Below, piece after piece: positions 16,136 to 25,301 of a stretch of DNA of 50,985 nt. A program made the position numbers and the translations under genes. Source of the DNA: Aquiluna sp. (lineage in GTDB: Bacteria > Actinomycetota > Actinomycetes > Actinomycetales > Microbacteriaceae); the NCBI GenBank assembly GCA_023260495.1, contig JALQVB010000001.1, positions 1 to 50,985 of the forward strand, given 5' to 3'. Positions within the stretch are counted from its first letter, which is position 1. Every line of letters starts with the position of its first letter. A model generated the notes under the pieces. That model made no database searches, had not been told where the DNA came from, and was given only the letters and a program-made list of their open reading frames with translations.

Positions 16136-16887
16136 CTGACCTCCAACCCCGCATCGGCAAGCGCCGCCTTGACCCTGGCAATTGAAATGCTACCTTCGTG
16201 AAAAACACTTGCGGCCAATAGCGCATCTGCACCGGACAGTGCCGCCGCCACGAAGTGCTCGACCTTCCCTGCGCCGCCTGAGGCAATCAGCGGCACGGTT
16301 GAGATTGCTCGAATCTTTTCAATCAGCTCCAGATCGAAGCCGTCCTTGGTGCCGTCGGCGTCTATCGAATTGACCAGCAACTCCCCAGCGCCAAGGTCCT
16401 GAACCTGCTTCACCCAATCCATGGCATCGAGATCGGTGAGCTGGCGGCCACCATTTCTAGTGACGCCAAATCCACTCGGTGTGCCGGAACGCTTCAAATC
16501 GAGGGAGATCACTAGTACCTGCGAGCCGTGCACGGCCGAAATATCAGCCAGCAATTGTGGATTATCAATCCCGGCGGAGCCCACCGATACCTTGTCGGCG
16601 CCAGCAGCTAAGAGTGCATCAACATCGGCTACGGTGCGAATTCCTCCACCAACCGTAAGTGGGATGTATACCTGTTCGGCGCAGCTTGTCACAACCGCCC
16701 GCATGGTCTCACGACCTTCGTTGGTTGCTGTGACGTCGAGAAAGGTTAGTTCGTCGGCACCGTCTTCGTAGTACCGCTTCGCCAGCTCCACGGGGTCACC
16801 GGAGTCGCGCAGGTTTTCAAAGTTGACTCCCTTGACCACACGGCCTGCGGCCACATCAAGACAGGGAATAACGCGCAGTGCTGGCAT
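16132..16887 (-). CDS. hisF: imidazole glycerol phosphate synthase, cyclase subunit
   Basis: Cyclase subunit of IGP synthase, using ammonia from HisH to close the imidazole ring. It is a 251-residue TIM-barrel. The catalytic Asp11 is in RVIPCLDVAAGRVVKG and the second Asp (about 130) in VISLDLKRSG. The phosphate sites are in LTVGGGIRTVADV and IASGGAGKVEH. hisH, needed as glutaminase partner, is not within the window. The start shares one base with the hisG stop (TAATG). Confidence 0.96.
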   Translation of the reverse strand: MPALRVIPCLDVAAGRVVKGVNFENLRDSGDPVELAKRYYEDGADELTFLDVTATNEGRETMRAVVTSCAEQVYIPLTVGGGIRTVADVDALLAAGADKVSVGSAGIDNPQLLADISAVHGSQVLVISLDLKRSGTPSGFGVTRNGGRQLTDLDAMDWVKQVQDLGAGELLVNSIDADGTKDGFDLELIEKIRAISTVPLIASGGAGKVEHFVAAALSGADALLAASVFHEGSISIARVKAALADAGLEVR

Positions 16888-17729
16888 TAGATTCGGGCGG
16901 CGTGAATAGCCGAAACCAGAATTGCTCGGGCGCCAAGATCGTGAAGATCGTCCATCACCTGGTTGGTTTCGGAACTCGGTACCAGCGCCCGGACCGCAAC
17001 CCAGTCTTCATCAGCTAACGGGGAGATAGTTGGTGACTCTATTCCGGGGCTTATCTTGGTCGCAGCCGCCACCAGGTGCTTTGGGCAGTCGTAATCAAAG
17101 ATCACGTACTCCCTGGCAACGATCACGCCCTGAAGCCGGCGAAGGAGCTTGGCAGCCTCTTCTGCCTTCCCTGGAGACACAATTAGCCGAGCAGTAGATT
17201 TCAATATCACTGGCCCAAATACCCGAAGTCCCGCCTTGCGCAGGGTATTGCCGGTCGAGACCACGTCGGCAACCACGTCTGCCACACCCAATCGGATTGC
17301 AGACTCGACGGCGCCATCCAGCGGCACTATGTCGGCAGTTATCCCCTGCTCGCCGAGATAGTCGGCCATCAAATTCGGATATGCAGTGGCAACACGCTTG
17401 CCCTGAATGTCAGCCAGCTCGCTGAAGCTGGAATCTACTGCGGCGGCGAACCTGAAGGTTGAGGCACCAAAGCCCAGATCGGCAAGTTCGGCAGCCTTTG
17501 AGCGCGAATCTCTGAGCAGGTCGAGACCGGTGAGGCCGGCGTCCAGTGAGCCGGAGCCGACATAGGTTGCGATGTCTCTTGGCCTGAGGTAGAAAAACTC
17601 AACCTGGTTTGCCTCGTCAACGAGGTGCAGCTCGGCACTGTCGCGCCTGGTCGCATAGCCAGCCTCGCGCAGCATCGAGATAGCACTATCCGAGAGAATG
17701 CCCTTATTTGGCACTGCAACGCGCAGCAT
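16887..17729 (-). CDS. hisG: ATP phosphoribosyltransferase (long form)
   Basis: First step of histidine synthesis, joining ATP and PRPP. It has 280 residues, the long, self-contained form with a C-terminal ACT-like domain that normally senses histidine, so no HisZ is needed. LRVAVPNKGILSDSA is the usual N-terminus. GLTGLDLLRDS and VADVVADVVSTGNTLRKAGL carry the phosphate/PRPP-binding signature. The start shares one base with the hisE stop (TGATG). Confidence 0.96.
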   Translation of the reverse strand: MLRVAVPNKGILSDSAISMLREAGYATRRDSAELHLVDEANQVEFFYLRPRDIATYVGSGSLDAGLTGLDLLRDSRSKAAELADLGFGASTFRFAAAVDSSFSELADIQGKRVATAYPNLMADYLGEQGITADIVPLDGAVESAIRLGVADVVADVVSTGNTLRKAGLRVFGPVILKSTARLIVSPGKAEEAAKLLRRLQGVIVAREYVIFDYDCPKHLVAAATKISPGIESPTISPLADEDWVAVRALVPSSETNQVMDDLHDLGARAILVSAIHAARI

Positions 17730-17992
17730 CAGAGCACCTCCTGAATCTGCTCGAGCTTGATTCCGCGAGCAAGCAGAATCAACTGCAAGTGATAGATCAG
17801 CTGTGATGCCTCGAGCGCCACCTGCTCATCAGACTCATACTCGGCAGCCATCCAAAGTTCAGCCGCTTCCTCAACAACCTTCTTGCCAATCTCATGCACG
17901 CCAGCATCCAACAGTGCGACGGTATTGGAGCCGTCAGGCCTTGTTGCGGCTCGCTGAGCAAGCTCTTGGTAGAGGGAGTCGAAGGTTTTCAT
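17729..17992 (-). CDS. hisE: phosphoribosyl-ATP pyrophosphatase
   Basis: Second step of histidine synthesis, removing pyrophosphate from phosphoribosyl-ATP. The 87-residue all-alpha protein has GKKVVEEAAELWMAA, the MazG-like metal-binding helix, and ASQLIYHLQLILLARGI. The ATG at 17992 lies 10 nt after the rpe stop. TAACCT 7 nt upstream could be a -10 for a leaderless start, but part of it is the rpe stop codon, so this is weak. Confidence 0.94.
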   Translation of the reverse strand: MKTFDSLYQELAQRAATRPDGSNTVALLDAGVHEIGKKVVEEAAELWMAAEYESDEQVALEASQLIYHLQLILLARGIKLEQIQEVL

Positions 17993-18002
17993 GCTCTATA
18001 GG

Positions 18003-18665
18003 TTAGCGACTTGTAAAACCCATTTCCGCAGCCGCGCGTAACCGGGCAATTTGTTCAGCTCGGTCGGCGTGGCCAAACACCGCTGAACCAGCCACGAAGT
18101 TATCAGCGCCCAGCCGCGCTAACTCTGCGATGTTTAGCTCAGTGACGCCACCGTCGACCTGTAGCGAGATCTGCTTGCCGCTTGCCACAATGGCCTGGTG
18201 CGCTTCGGCAACCTTTGGCAGGGTCTCGGGGATAAGTTTCTGCCCGCCAAAACCCGGCTCCACCGTCATAACCAGGAGCATGTCCACCTCGGCCAGCAAA
18301 TCAAGCACGAGGTTTACATCCGTCTTGGGCTTAATCGCAACCGCCGCTTTGACGCCCGCTGATCTGATTCTGCGCGCGAGCCCCAATGGGTTTTCCGAGG
18401 CCTCGAGGTGAAAAGTCACCGAGTCGACACCCAAATCGGCATACATTGGGCCTTCAGTGTCAACCTTCTCAATCATCAGGTGGATGTCCAAAGGAATCTC
18501 AGAAATTTCATTTAGTCGTTTGACTACCGGAAGTCCGAAAGTGAGATTTGGAACGAAGTGGTTGTCCATCACATCGACATGTGCGCTATCTGAAGTCGCT
18601 ATTGTCTTGAGCTCTTCGGCAAATTTCCCGAAGTCTGCGGAGAGGATGGATGGATGGATTCGCAC
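18003..18665 (-). CDS. rpe: ribulose-phosphate 3-epimerase
   Basis: Interconverts ribulose 5-phosphate and xylulose 5-phosphate in the pentose phosphate pathway. It has 220 residues. RIHPSILSADFGKF is the N-terminal signature, with metal/catalytic residues in HVDVMDNHFVPNLTFG (Asp31, Asp34, His36), MTVEPGFGGQKL and QVDGGVTELN. The start is GTG at 18665. There is no Shine-Dalgarno; TAGGCT sits exactly 6 nt upstream, so a leaderless transcript is plausible. Confidence 0.96.
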   Translation of the reverse strand: MRIHPSILSADFGKFAEELKTIATSDSAHVDVMDNHFVPNLTFGLPVVKRLNEISEIPLDIHLMIEKVDTEGPMYADLGVDSVTFHLEASENPLGLARRIRSAGVKAAVAIKPKTDVNLVLDLLAEVDMLLVMTVEPGFGGQKLIPETLPKVAEAHQAIVASGKQISLQVDGGVTELNIAELARLGADNFVAGSAVFGHADRAEQIARLRAAAEMGFTSR

Positions 18666-18669
18666 CTGA

Positions 18670-19983
18670 CTAGCCTAATTTCTTTCTCAGCGCTGCCATG
18701 AACATCGAGTCGGTTCCGTGAACTTGGGTCCAAAGTTGGACCGTCTTTCGTTTGCGGTTCACATCCAACACTGGATTGATTTTCACCAGAACCTCGCCTA
18801 CATCAATCAGTTCGACATCTTTATGGCGCTCCAGTGCAGCCGAAATCTGTCCATTGGTTTCAGTGGTCACCGGCGAGCAGGTCGAGTACAGCACAACTCC
18901 CCCGGGCCGCAGCGAGTCGATAGCAGCATCCAGAAGTTCAGCCTGGGTACGTTGCAAGCCACCCAGTTGCTCCGGAGTCTTCCGCCAGCGAGACTCTGGT
19001 TTGCGCCGAAGCGAACCCAAGCCGGAGCACGGAGCATCCAGCAGCACCGCGTCGTATGACTCAGGTTTCGCTTCCTGCCCAGGGGCCACAACGATCTGAG
19101 CCTTGCTGCTTGGACCGAGGGCGTCTGCCACCAGTTTTGCTCTGGTTGCGTTGGGTTCCATGCAGGTCAAAGTTCCGCTATCCAGTCGGGATTGCAGGAC
19201 TGCAGATTTCCCCCCAGGACCTGAACACATGTCCAGAACATCGGCAGATGCGCCTGCCAGTTCCATGAGCGTCAGGGCGACCAACTGGGACCCTTGATCT
19301 TGCACTCGCACATCTGAGGCTAGATACCGCTCTGGATTGCCATTTAGGAGATAACCGATAGGCGATGCTTCACCAGGCGCCAATCCCTCGTCTTTGAGGC
19401 GACTTTCGGCGGCCGGTGACAGAGCTGCCAGATTCACAACCGGTGTTGCGTTGTTGGCTTGCAGAAGCTCTTCCAGCTGCTGAGCGCGCCCATCCAGCTC
19501 TAGTGCTGACTTCAGAACATGAACGATCCAAATTGGATGAGAGTGCACCAGGGCCAATTTTTCTTGGGTCTCGAGCCCCTGGGTGACTTCAAGCAGCAGC
19601 TGATCTAGACCCTTTCGCTGCGCTTGTCGAAGAACAGCATTTGCCAAGCCGGCAGCCTTGGGCTCTATCTTCTTGACCAGTTCCACACTCTCGTTGATTG
19701 CAGCGTGGGCTGGGACCCGCATTCGAAATAGTTGATGCAGTCCCAGCCTGAGGGCCACACGAACCTTGGGGCTAAGTTGCTTACCATTGGTTATCTCGTC
19801 TATGAACCGGTCATACTGCAGCTGCCACCTCAGTGCCCCGTAGCTGAGCTCTTGAACTAGCCCCCGATCAACGTCGCTAACCTGCTCCTTACGAAGTAGC
19901 GACGGCAGCAGCAGGTTGATGTAGCTGTCCGATTCGATAACTCGTAGCAGTAGCTGATGGGCGATAAGCCGAGGATTAGTCAA
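18670..19983 (-). CDS. rsmB: 16S rRNA (cytosine-C5) methyltransferase RsmB-like
   Basis: SAM-dependent rRNA m5C methyltransferase (Fmu/RsmB family) of 437 residues. The N-terminal 130 residues form a NusB-like RNA-binding domain (GLVQELSYGALRWQLQYDRF). The methyltransferase domain has VLDMCSGPGGKSAVLQS for SAM, DAPCSGLGSLRRKPE (catalytic Cys region, about 323) and YSTCSPVTTETN (second Cys, about 375). The start is TTG at 19983, supported by AGGAG 6 nt upstream and an 8-nt overlap with fmt. The exact target base in rRNA is inferred from the family. Confidence 0.92.
   Translation of the reverse strand: MTNPRLIAHQLLLRVIESDSYINLLLPSLLRKEQVSDVDRGLVQELSYGALRWQLQYDRFIDEITNGKQLSPKVRVALRLGLHQLFRMRVPAHAAINESVELVKKIEPKAAGLANAVLRQAQRKGLDQLLLEVTQGLETQEKLALVHSHPIWIVHVLKSALELDGRAQQLEELLQANNATPVVNLAALSPAAESRLKDEGLAPGEASPIGYLLNGNPERYLASDVRVQDQGSQLVALTLMELAGASADVLDMCSGPGGKSAVLQSRLDSGTLTCMEPNATRAKLVADALGPSSKAQIVVAPGQEAKPESYDAVLLDAPCSGLGSLRRKPESRWRKTPEQLGGLQRTQAELLDAAIDSLRPGGVVLYSTCSPVTTETNGQISAALERHKDVELIDVGEVLVKINPVLDVNRKRKTVQLWTQVHGTDSMFMAALRKKLG
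18672..18677 (-). promoter_or_regulatory. candidate -10 box for leaderless rpe
   Basis: TAGGCT on the minus strand, then AGTCAG (6 nt), then the GTG start of rpe. It is formed by the last codons and stop of rsmB, so chance is not excluded, but no ribosome binding site is available as an alternative. Confidence 0.4.
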
Positions 19984-20890
19984 GTTTCACTCCTGGGTCC
20001 TGACCGCGGAACCAAGCTACGGCCCCCATGGGCTTCTTGCCGGCGGGTTGCACCTCCACCAGCTCTAATCTGGTCCCATTGGCGCAGCAAGCCAGCAGCC
20101 TGCCTTGGCTGAGCTCTAGCTCACCTGGTGCCAAATCCGACCCACCAAGTCCGTCCCAATTTGTTGAGCCGAGCGATCTGCTGCGCAGCACACGCATGGG
20201 TTCTCCAGAGATCTCACACCATGCCATTGGTTCTGGATTGAAAGCCATTACCTTGCGGTGATTGAAATCGGCCTCATCTTCAAAGTTGAGCCTGGAGTCC
20301 TGTCTCGAAATCTTGGGTGCAAAGGTTGCCTCGCCCTTCTGGGCACGAGCTTCAGGCATGGTTTCCAACACCTCGAGCAGTCTGACTATCCCCGCCTGGG
20401 TCACTATTGGTAAGAGCTCGCCTGCTGTCTGGTCAGGCTCGTATGCCATGGCCTCGGTAGCGAGGATTGGGCCGGTGTCCATTCCTTCATCAAGCTCGAA
20501 AATCGTCAGTCCTTGACCGGTACCGAAGAGGATTGAATGCTGCAGCGGAGATGCTCCGCGCCAGTTGGGCAGCAGTGAGTAGTGCAGGTTGAGCCAGCGA
20601 AATAGGTCCAGAGCTGCCCTTGGAATCAGGGCCCCAAAGGCAACGACGACCCCAGCCTCGGCCCCCATCGCGGAAATTTCCTGGACAACCTCATCATCGA
20701 ATTTCCGCATTTTGCGAACCGTGAGACCCAACAGATCGGCCTGCGTTGCCACCGGTGTGGGTGTGAGAACCCGCTTGCGTCCGACAGGGGAATCAGGCAT
20801 GGTGAGCACCAGAACAACCTCGTGATGCTTCGCAACTTCGGCAAGGGCATCAGCCGCCAGCTGCGGCGAACCTGCAAACACTAATTTCAT
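19976..20890 (-). CDS. fmt: methionyl-tRNA formyltransferase
   Basis: Formylates initiator Met-tRNA for translation start. I choose the ATG at 20890 (304 residues, MKLVFAGSPQLAADAL) with AGGGA upstream; the frame extends further but into the end of priA. LHYSLLPNWRGASPLQ (about 106-121) is the catalytic signature. The C-terminal domain contacts tRNA. The genes priA-fmt-rsmB form a translation/replication cluster common in actinobacteria. Confidence 0.95.
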   Translation of the reverse strand: MKLVFAGSPQLAADALAEVAKHHEVVLVLTMPDSPVGRKRVLTPTPVATQADLLGLTVRKMRKFDDEVVQEISAMGAEAGVVVAFGALIPRAALDLFRWLNLHYSLLPNWRGASPLQHSILFGTGQGLTIFELDEGMDTGPILATEAMAYEPDQTAGELLPIVTQAGIVRLLEVLETMPEARAQKGEATFAPKISRQDSRLNFEDEADFNHRKVMAFNPEPMAWCEISGEPMRVLRSRSLGSTNWDGLGGSDLAPGELELSQGRLLACCANGTRLELVEVQPAGKKPMGAVAWFRGQDPGVKLD

Positions 20891-20897
20891 AACGTCC

Positions 20898-22691
20898 CTA
20901 AAGTACTCCGAGGTCATCCATGGCGATCTTTAGTCCGCGCTGTTTACCCGAGCTGGTTTCTCTGGCAGAGGTAGCCAGGGCTACTGCCCTTAGTTCCCGG
21001 GCGACTTCCGGACCCTGCCGGTAAGGAAAGGTAAAAGTGGCTGAGGTATCGGACTGGCTCAGCCGCTGGCACCCTATGTCGCCCAGGACTGACGCGACCT
21101 TCTGCAATGTTGCAGCTTGACCGGTTAGTGTCACGCATCGATTCGCAGGTGGTAATCCCAGTTGTTTGGCTTCACCAAGTGCAGCGCTAGCAAGCTCCCG
21201 GTGCTGCCAAAGCGAGAGAGGTTGACCCAGGTGGGAACCCAGACCGGAGATCACCACCCGTGCCGAAGGGTTCAGCAATTGCATTGCCTCGGTCCAGTCG
21301 CGCAAGGCAAACTGCTCGGCTTGCAGCGATTGCGCCGAGAGCCACACATCTGGATCCAAAATAAGCAAGGCGGAGTACCCCTTGGGAGTCCGCGGTGCGC
21401 TGCCCGGGGTTGCGATGACGATCTGATTCGCTTTTCCCACGCCACTTGGTTTGTGCTCGGCAGTTGCCTCCATCACGACCGAGTTTGGGAACGCCTTGCC
21501 CAGCTCAGCCACAGTTCGACCAGAGGCTTTCCTACCTGGTCTGAAGCTGCGGTGGCTGCAGCTTTGGCAGCTAAGGTGAATCTTGCCGCAGAGTCGACAG
21601 GCAAAGACTCCAGCTTTCGGCTCCCAGATAAATCCCCCGCAGCCGCACCGTTGTCGCTCCCCGCAACTGGCGCACCAAGCTGCAGATGCCATGCCCTTGC
21701 GGGGCAATAGCACCAGTAGTGGACCCTGCTTTAGTGAATCGCGCACCAGTTTGAAGGATGCCTCATCAATCCGCAGGCCGGGCTCCGTGAACGATATCCG
21801 TAACGGACGATCCTCGGCTTCAATCTCCTTGAGGTATCCAATCTCCACCAACCGTTGCAGTTCTAGCGATCTGTAAGGACTCGCAAACAAGACACTGGCC
21901 GTATCCCCCGCGCGAATGAGTGCTAGATCCCGAATCTGGGTGTGGGGCGACCCGACCTCGCGCAGGCTGTCATCCAGATCATCGGCCACAGCAACCAGTC
22001 CAAGCTGAGCAACTGGGGCATAGATGGCGGAGCGGGTGCCGATCACGATTTTGACACGGTCTAACAGCGCGTGAAAGGTCTTGAATCTCTCCGAGCGCTT
22101 AGATCCAGGCAGCATCAGTTCGACATCGATACCCATGGCCTTGGCTGCCTGGTTGAGCATTTCAACGTCGTCGCTCTCTGGCAGCACGATGATTGTCGAC
22201 CTATTCCGTTGAAGCATCTGGTTTGCTCTGCTCAGAAACAATTGACACCAGCGCGGATAGAAGGCGCCGTCAATCTCCGTCTGCCTAGCGGTATCCAGCA
22301 TTACCTCGCGTGTAACCACAATTGGTTCGGCAGGCAAGTTCAGGACTTCAGGTATCTCAACTTTGACCCTTGGCATGTGGTCTGGAATGGCTTGTGCAAG
22401 CAGCTCCCCCAGGGCGACTACTTGCCGATCTGCCACCGCGCGACAGAACTGGTAAACATCACGTCTGAGCACTGGGCGCTCGTCGACAACTGCGGATATC
22501 GGGCTTGCCGCGAACTCACTCTCGGGAATCTCTTCAAGAACGAAGCCCGTGAGTTCCTTTTTGCTGCGCCCAAAGGGAAACCTGACGCGCTGCCCGAAGC
22601 TTAGTTCTGTGTCATTTGGCAGCAGAAAGTGAAAGTCGCGGTCGAGTTGCAACAGTGGCGACTCGACCGCTACAGACACCGCCTTGGGCAT
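20898..22691 (-). CDS. priA: primosomal protein N' (PriA), helicase-degenerate
   Basis: PriA-type replication restart protein of 597 residues. The N-terminal DNA-binding domain (VESPLLQLDRDFHFLLP) and the zinc-binding cysteines (CASCGERQRCGCGG, then CRLCGKIHLSCQSC, about 340-385) are kept. The helicase core is altered: I find no GxTGSGKTE Walker A where it should lie (near 125-160), and the DEEH box appears as AVADDLDDSLREV. This loss is known for actinobacterial PriA, so it is probably real and not an error. ATP-driven unwinding seems unlikely; a loading or structural role is the inference. It follows metK directly. Confidence 0.88.
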   Translation of the reverse strand: MPKAVSVAVESPLLQLDRDFHFLLPNDTELSFGQRVRFPFGRSKKELTGFVLEEIPESEFAASPISAVVDERPVLRRDVYQFCRAVADRQVVALGELLAQAIPDHMPRVKVEIPEVLNLPAEPIVVTREVMLDTARQTEIDGAFYPRWCQLFLSRANQMLQRNRSTIIVLPESDDVEMLNQAAKAMGIDVELMLPGSKRSERFKTFHALLDRVKIVIGTRSAIYAPVAQLGLVAVADDLDDSLREVGSPHTQIRDLALIRAGDTASVLFASPYRSLELQRLVEIGYLKEIEAEDRPLRISFTEPGLRIDEASFKLVRDSLKQGPLLVLLPRKGMASAAWCASCGERQRCGCGGFIWEPKAGVFACRLCGKIHLSCQSCSHRSFRPGRKASGRTVAELGKAFPNSVVMEATAEHKPSGVGKANQIVIATPGSAPRTPKGYSALLILDPDVWLSAQSLQAEQFALRDWTEAMQLLNPSARVVISGLGSHLGQPLSLWQHRELASAALGEAKQLGLPPANRCVTLTGQAATLQKVASVLGDIGCQRLSQSDTSATFTFPYRQGPEVARELRAVALATSARETSSGKQRGLKIAMDDLGVL

Positions 22692-23879
22692 TTAGTTTCC
22701 TACGGCTTTTGCCAGAGCTTCGGTCCGATCGGTGCGTTCCCAAGTGAACTCTGGAAGTTCGCGTCCAAAGTGCCCGTAGGCCGCGGTCTTAGCGAAAATA
22801 GGTCGGCGCAGGTCTAGCGCTTCGATGATTGCAGCTGGTCGGAGATCGAAGACCTCCTGAATAGCCTGAGCAATCAATTCAGCCTCCACCTTTTCGGTTC
22901 CAAATGTTTCAACATGCAAGGAAACAGGATCGGCCATTCCAATTGCGTAAGCAACCTGAACCTCGGCCCGATCTGCCAGTCCAGCCGCCACGACATTCTT
23001 GGCTACCCAGCGCATGGCATAGGCTGCCGACCGGTCAACTTTCGACGGGTCTTTGCCGCTGAAGGCGCCGCCGCCGTGCCGCGCCATACCGCCGTAGGTG
23101 TCGACAATAATCTTTCTTCCGGTCAGCCCGGCATCACCCTTCGGCCCACCGATTACGAATCGACCACTTGGGTTCACAATGAACTTGGTTTCGTCGTGCT
23201 TCAAATTTGACTGCGCAAGAACTGGGCGAATGACTTTGGACAGAACTATGTCGGCTACCTGCTCCTGGCTCAGTTCTGCGTGGTGCTGAGTGGAGAGGAC
23301 CACTGTGCTGACGGCGACCGGTGTGTTTCCGTCGTAGTCAATACTCACCTGGGTTTTACCATCCGGCCCCAGAAGGCCCGGCTCAATCTCGCGCCTAACC
23401 TGCGCAAGCCGCTCGGACATTGCGTGCGCCAGCGAGATTGGTGCCGGCATGAGGGTTGGAGTCTCATTGGTGGCGTAGCCAAACATCATTCCCTGGTCAC
23501 CAGCTCCAATTTGGGCATTCGACCTGGTGCTTTGGCCGCGGTGCTCCAGAGCAACGTTCACACCACTTGCGATGTCTGGGGATTGCGCTCCGATGGAGAC
23601 CATCACGCCGCAGGAATTGCCATCAAATCCGATTTCGCTACTGGTGTAGCCAATGTCTACCAGCTTCTGGCGGACGAGGTGGGGTATTTCAACGTAGCCC
23701 TCTGTGGTGACCTCGCCAACGATGTGGACGAGTCCAGTGGTGACTACAGATTCGACTGCAACCCGGGCCGCTGGATCTTGTTCCAGCATTGCATCCAAGA
23801 TTGTGTCGGAGATTTGGTCACAAACCTTGTCAGGGTGACCTTCGGTAACTGATTCAGAAGTAAATGTGCGTAGCGTCAT
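22692..23879 (-). CDS. metK: S-adenosylmethionine synthetase
   Basis: Makes S-adenosylmethionine from methionine and ATP. It has 395 residues. TSESVTEGHPDKVCDQISD is the N-terminal signature, GAGDQGMMFGYA (about 122) the ATP motif and GGGAFSGKDPSKVDRSAAY the catalytic loop. The length and all motifs are normal. No Shine-Dalgarno precedes the ATG at 23879; TAGATT 6 nt upstream points to a leaderless transcript. The 12-nt gap after coaBC would hold this promoter. Confidence 0.97.
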   Translation of the reverse strand: MTLRTFTSESVTEGHPDKVCDQISDTILDAMLEQDPAARVAVESVVTTGLVHIVGEVTTEGYVEIPHLVRQKLVDIGYTSSEIGFDGNSCGVMVSIGAQSPDIASGVNVALEHRGQSTRSNAQIGAGDQGMMFGYATNETPTLMPAPISLAHAMSERLAQVRREIEPGLLGPDGKTQVSIDYDGNTPVAVSTVVLSTQHHAELSQEQVADIVLSKVIRPVLAQSNLKHDETKFIVNPSGRFVIGGPKGDAGLTGRKIIVDTYGGMARHGGGAFSGKDPSKVDRSAAYAMRWVAKNVVAAGLADRAEVQVAYAIGMADPVSLHVETFGTEKVEAELIAQAIQEVFDLRPAAIIEALDLRRPIFAKTAAYGHFGRELPEFTWERTDRTEALAKAVGN

Positions 23880-23885
23880 GCTGCA

Positions 23886-23891
23886 AATCTA
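23886..23891 (-). promoter_or_regulatory. candidate -10 box for leaderless metK
   Basis: TAGATT on the minus strand, then TGCAGC (6 nt), then the metK ATG. It matches the TANNNT pattern also seen before polA, rpe and rarA. Confidence 0.45.
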
Positions 23892-25040
23892 CTAGGCGCC
23901 CTCGACAATTTCATTGGCGATTGCGTCGACAATCAATTTTGCGATCGCATCTTTGGAACCAGTAACTGGCTCGCTGGTCTCATCGTTGACTAGCAGTACC
24001 GAGCTCTTGCTGCTGCCAAGCGCCTTAACGGTGTTCCCCACAACTAATTGGACACCCTTGTCCCAAAGCTTTTGACGTGCTATTTCTTCTAAATCAGCAG
24101 CTTCGTCTGCGAGGGCGAAGGCAACGCCAAATACCCCCGGGTGCCGAGCCATGTAGTTGGCAATCAGATCCTTGGTGGGAACCAGCTCTAAGTTGACCCC
24201 TTGGGATCGGCTCATTTTGCCACGGTGCGGGTTGGCGACTCTAAAGTCGCTCACGGCAGCAGCCATCACAATGGCATCCGCCTCTTGGTCCATAGCCTGT
24301 TCGAGCTCGTCCACGCTGGAGACCGCTATCAGCTCCACGCCAGCCGGAGCGGGTACCTCAAGATTTGCCCCGACCAGTCGCACCGACGCTCCCTGCGCAG
24401 CTGCTTCCCGAGCTATTTCAACTCCCATACGTCCTGATGAACTGTTGCCAATAAATCGCACCGCATCTATAGGCTCACGGGTTCCCCCGGCCGTCACGAT
24501 TATTGACTTCCCAGACAGTGCCCCGGCGGCGAAGACGAACTTCACTATGTCTTCAACCTCGGGCAGACGACCTGGTCCGGTATCTGCCCCGGTGAGCCGG
24601 CCGGTTGCCGGCTCCATGACTCTGATACCCCGCTGCTTTAGCAGCGCCACATTCGACTGTGTCGCGGGGTTCTGCCACATCTCGGTGTGCATTGCCGGAG
24701 CGACCACAACTTCGGCCTTGGAGGCCAGAATCGCATTCATCAAAAGGTCGTCGGCTAAACCACCGGCGAGCCTTCCGATAAAAGAGGCGGTCGCTGGGGC
24801 TACCAAGATTAGATCGGCCTGCTGTCCCAGTTCGACGTGCTTGACTGATGCGACGTCATGAAACAGATCAATGTCTATGGATTTACCAGAAAGGGCCTCA
24901 AGGGTGGGTTTTCCAATAAAGCGCAGAGCATTCTCGGTGGGCAAAACGGTCACATCGTGACCAAGTTCGCGGAGTGCTCTGACTAGGCCAGTGGCCTTGT
25001 AAGCAGCTATTCCGCCGGTGATGCCGAGCAGAACGCGCAA
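23892..25040 (-). CDS. coaBC: bifunctional phosphopantothenoylcysteine decarboxylase / phosphopantothenate-cysteine ligase
   Basis: Two steps of coenzyme A synthesis in one protein of 382 residues. The flavin-dependent CoaC half (1 to about 175) starts VLLGITGGIAAYKATGLVRA and has the catalytic-His segment VAPAMHTEMWQNPATQ. The CoaB half begins at VTAGGTREPIDAVRFIGNSSSGRMG. The start must be TTG at 25040, since an in-frame stop lies a few codons upstream and no ATG or GTG fits. No Shine-Dalgarno is evident; it follows the rpoZ stop by 6 nt, suggesting reinitiation. Confidence 0.93.
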   Translation of the reverse strand: MRVLLGITGGIAAYKATGLVRALRELGHDVTVLPTENALRFIGKPTLEALSGKSIDIDLFHDVASVKHVELGQQADLILVAPATASFIGRLAGGLADDLLMNAILASKAEVVVAPAMHTEMWQNPATQSNVALLKQRGIRVMEPATGRLTGADTGPGRLPEVEDIVKFVFAAGALSGKSIIVTAGGTREPIDAVRFIGNSSSGRMGVEIAREAAAQGASVRLVGANLEVPAPAGVELIAVSSVDELEQAMDQEADAIVMAAAVSDFRVANPHRGKMSRSQGVNLELVPTKDLIANYMARHPGVFGVAFALADEAADLEEIARQKLWDKGVQLVVGNTVKALGSSKSSVLLVNDETSEPVTGSKDAIAKLIVDAIANEIVEGA

Positions 25041-25046
25041 TTGGAA

Positions 25047-25301
25047 CTACTTGTCAGTCGACTTCTTGACCAGCTTGCCCTGGTGAATCTCGTGCAGGGC
25101 GATAGATAGCGGCTTGTCATCGATTGCAGAATCGACCAGCGGTCCAACGTAGTTGAAAAGGCTTCCCTCGTGCAGAGCCGAGTAGTACTCGTTGATCTGA
25201 CGCGCCCGCTTGGAGGCGAAAATTACCAACTCATAGTTGGATTCAACCTTCTCCAGAAGCTCGTCGATAGGTGGGGCTGTGATTCCCTGTGACTCAGTCA
25301 T
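25047..25301 (-). CDS. rpoZ: RNA polymerase omega subunit
   Basis: Small 84-residue subunit that helps assemble RNA polymerase and binds beta'. Family features are PPIDELLEKVESNYELVIFASKRARQIN (about 11-38), LFNYVGPLVDSAIDDKPLSIALHEIHQGKL. Actinobacterial order gmk-rpoZ-coaBC-metK supports the call. The ATG overlaps the gmk stop by 4 nt (ATGA). Confidence 0.95.
   Translation of the reverse strand: MTESQGITAPPIDELLEKVESNYELVIFASKRARQINEYYSALHEGSLFNYVGPLVDSAIDDKPLSIALHEIHQGKLVKKSTDK

Noticed and set aside
23280..23852. Plus-strand open frame of 190 codons
   Set aside because: Antisense to metK; no recognisable family and no promoter or ribosome site.
24157..24861. Plus-strand open frame of 234 codons
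   Set aside because: Antisense to coaBC; Ser/Ala-rich low-complexity translation and no ribosome site.
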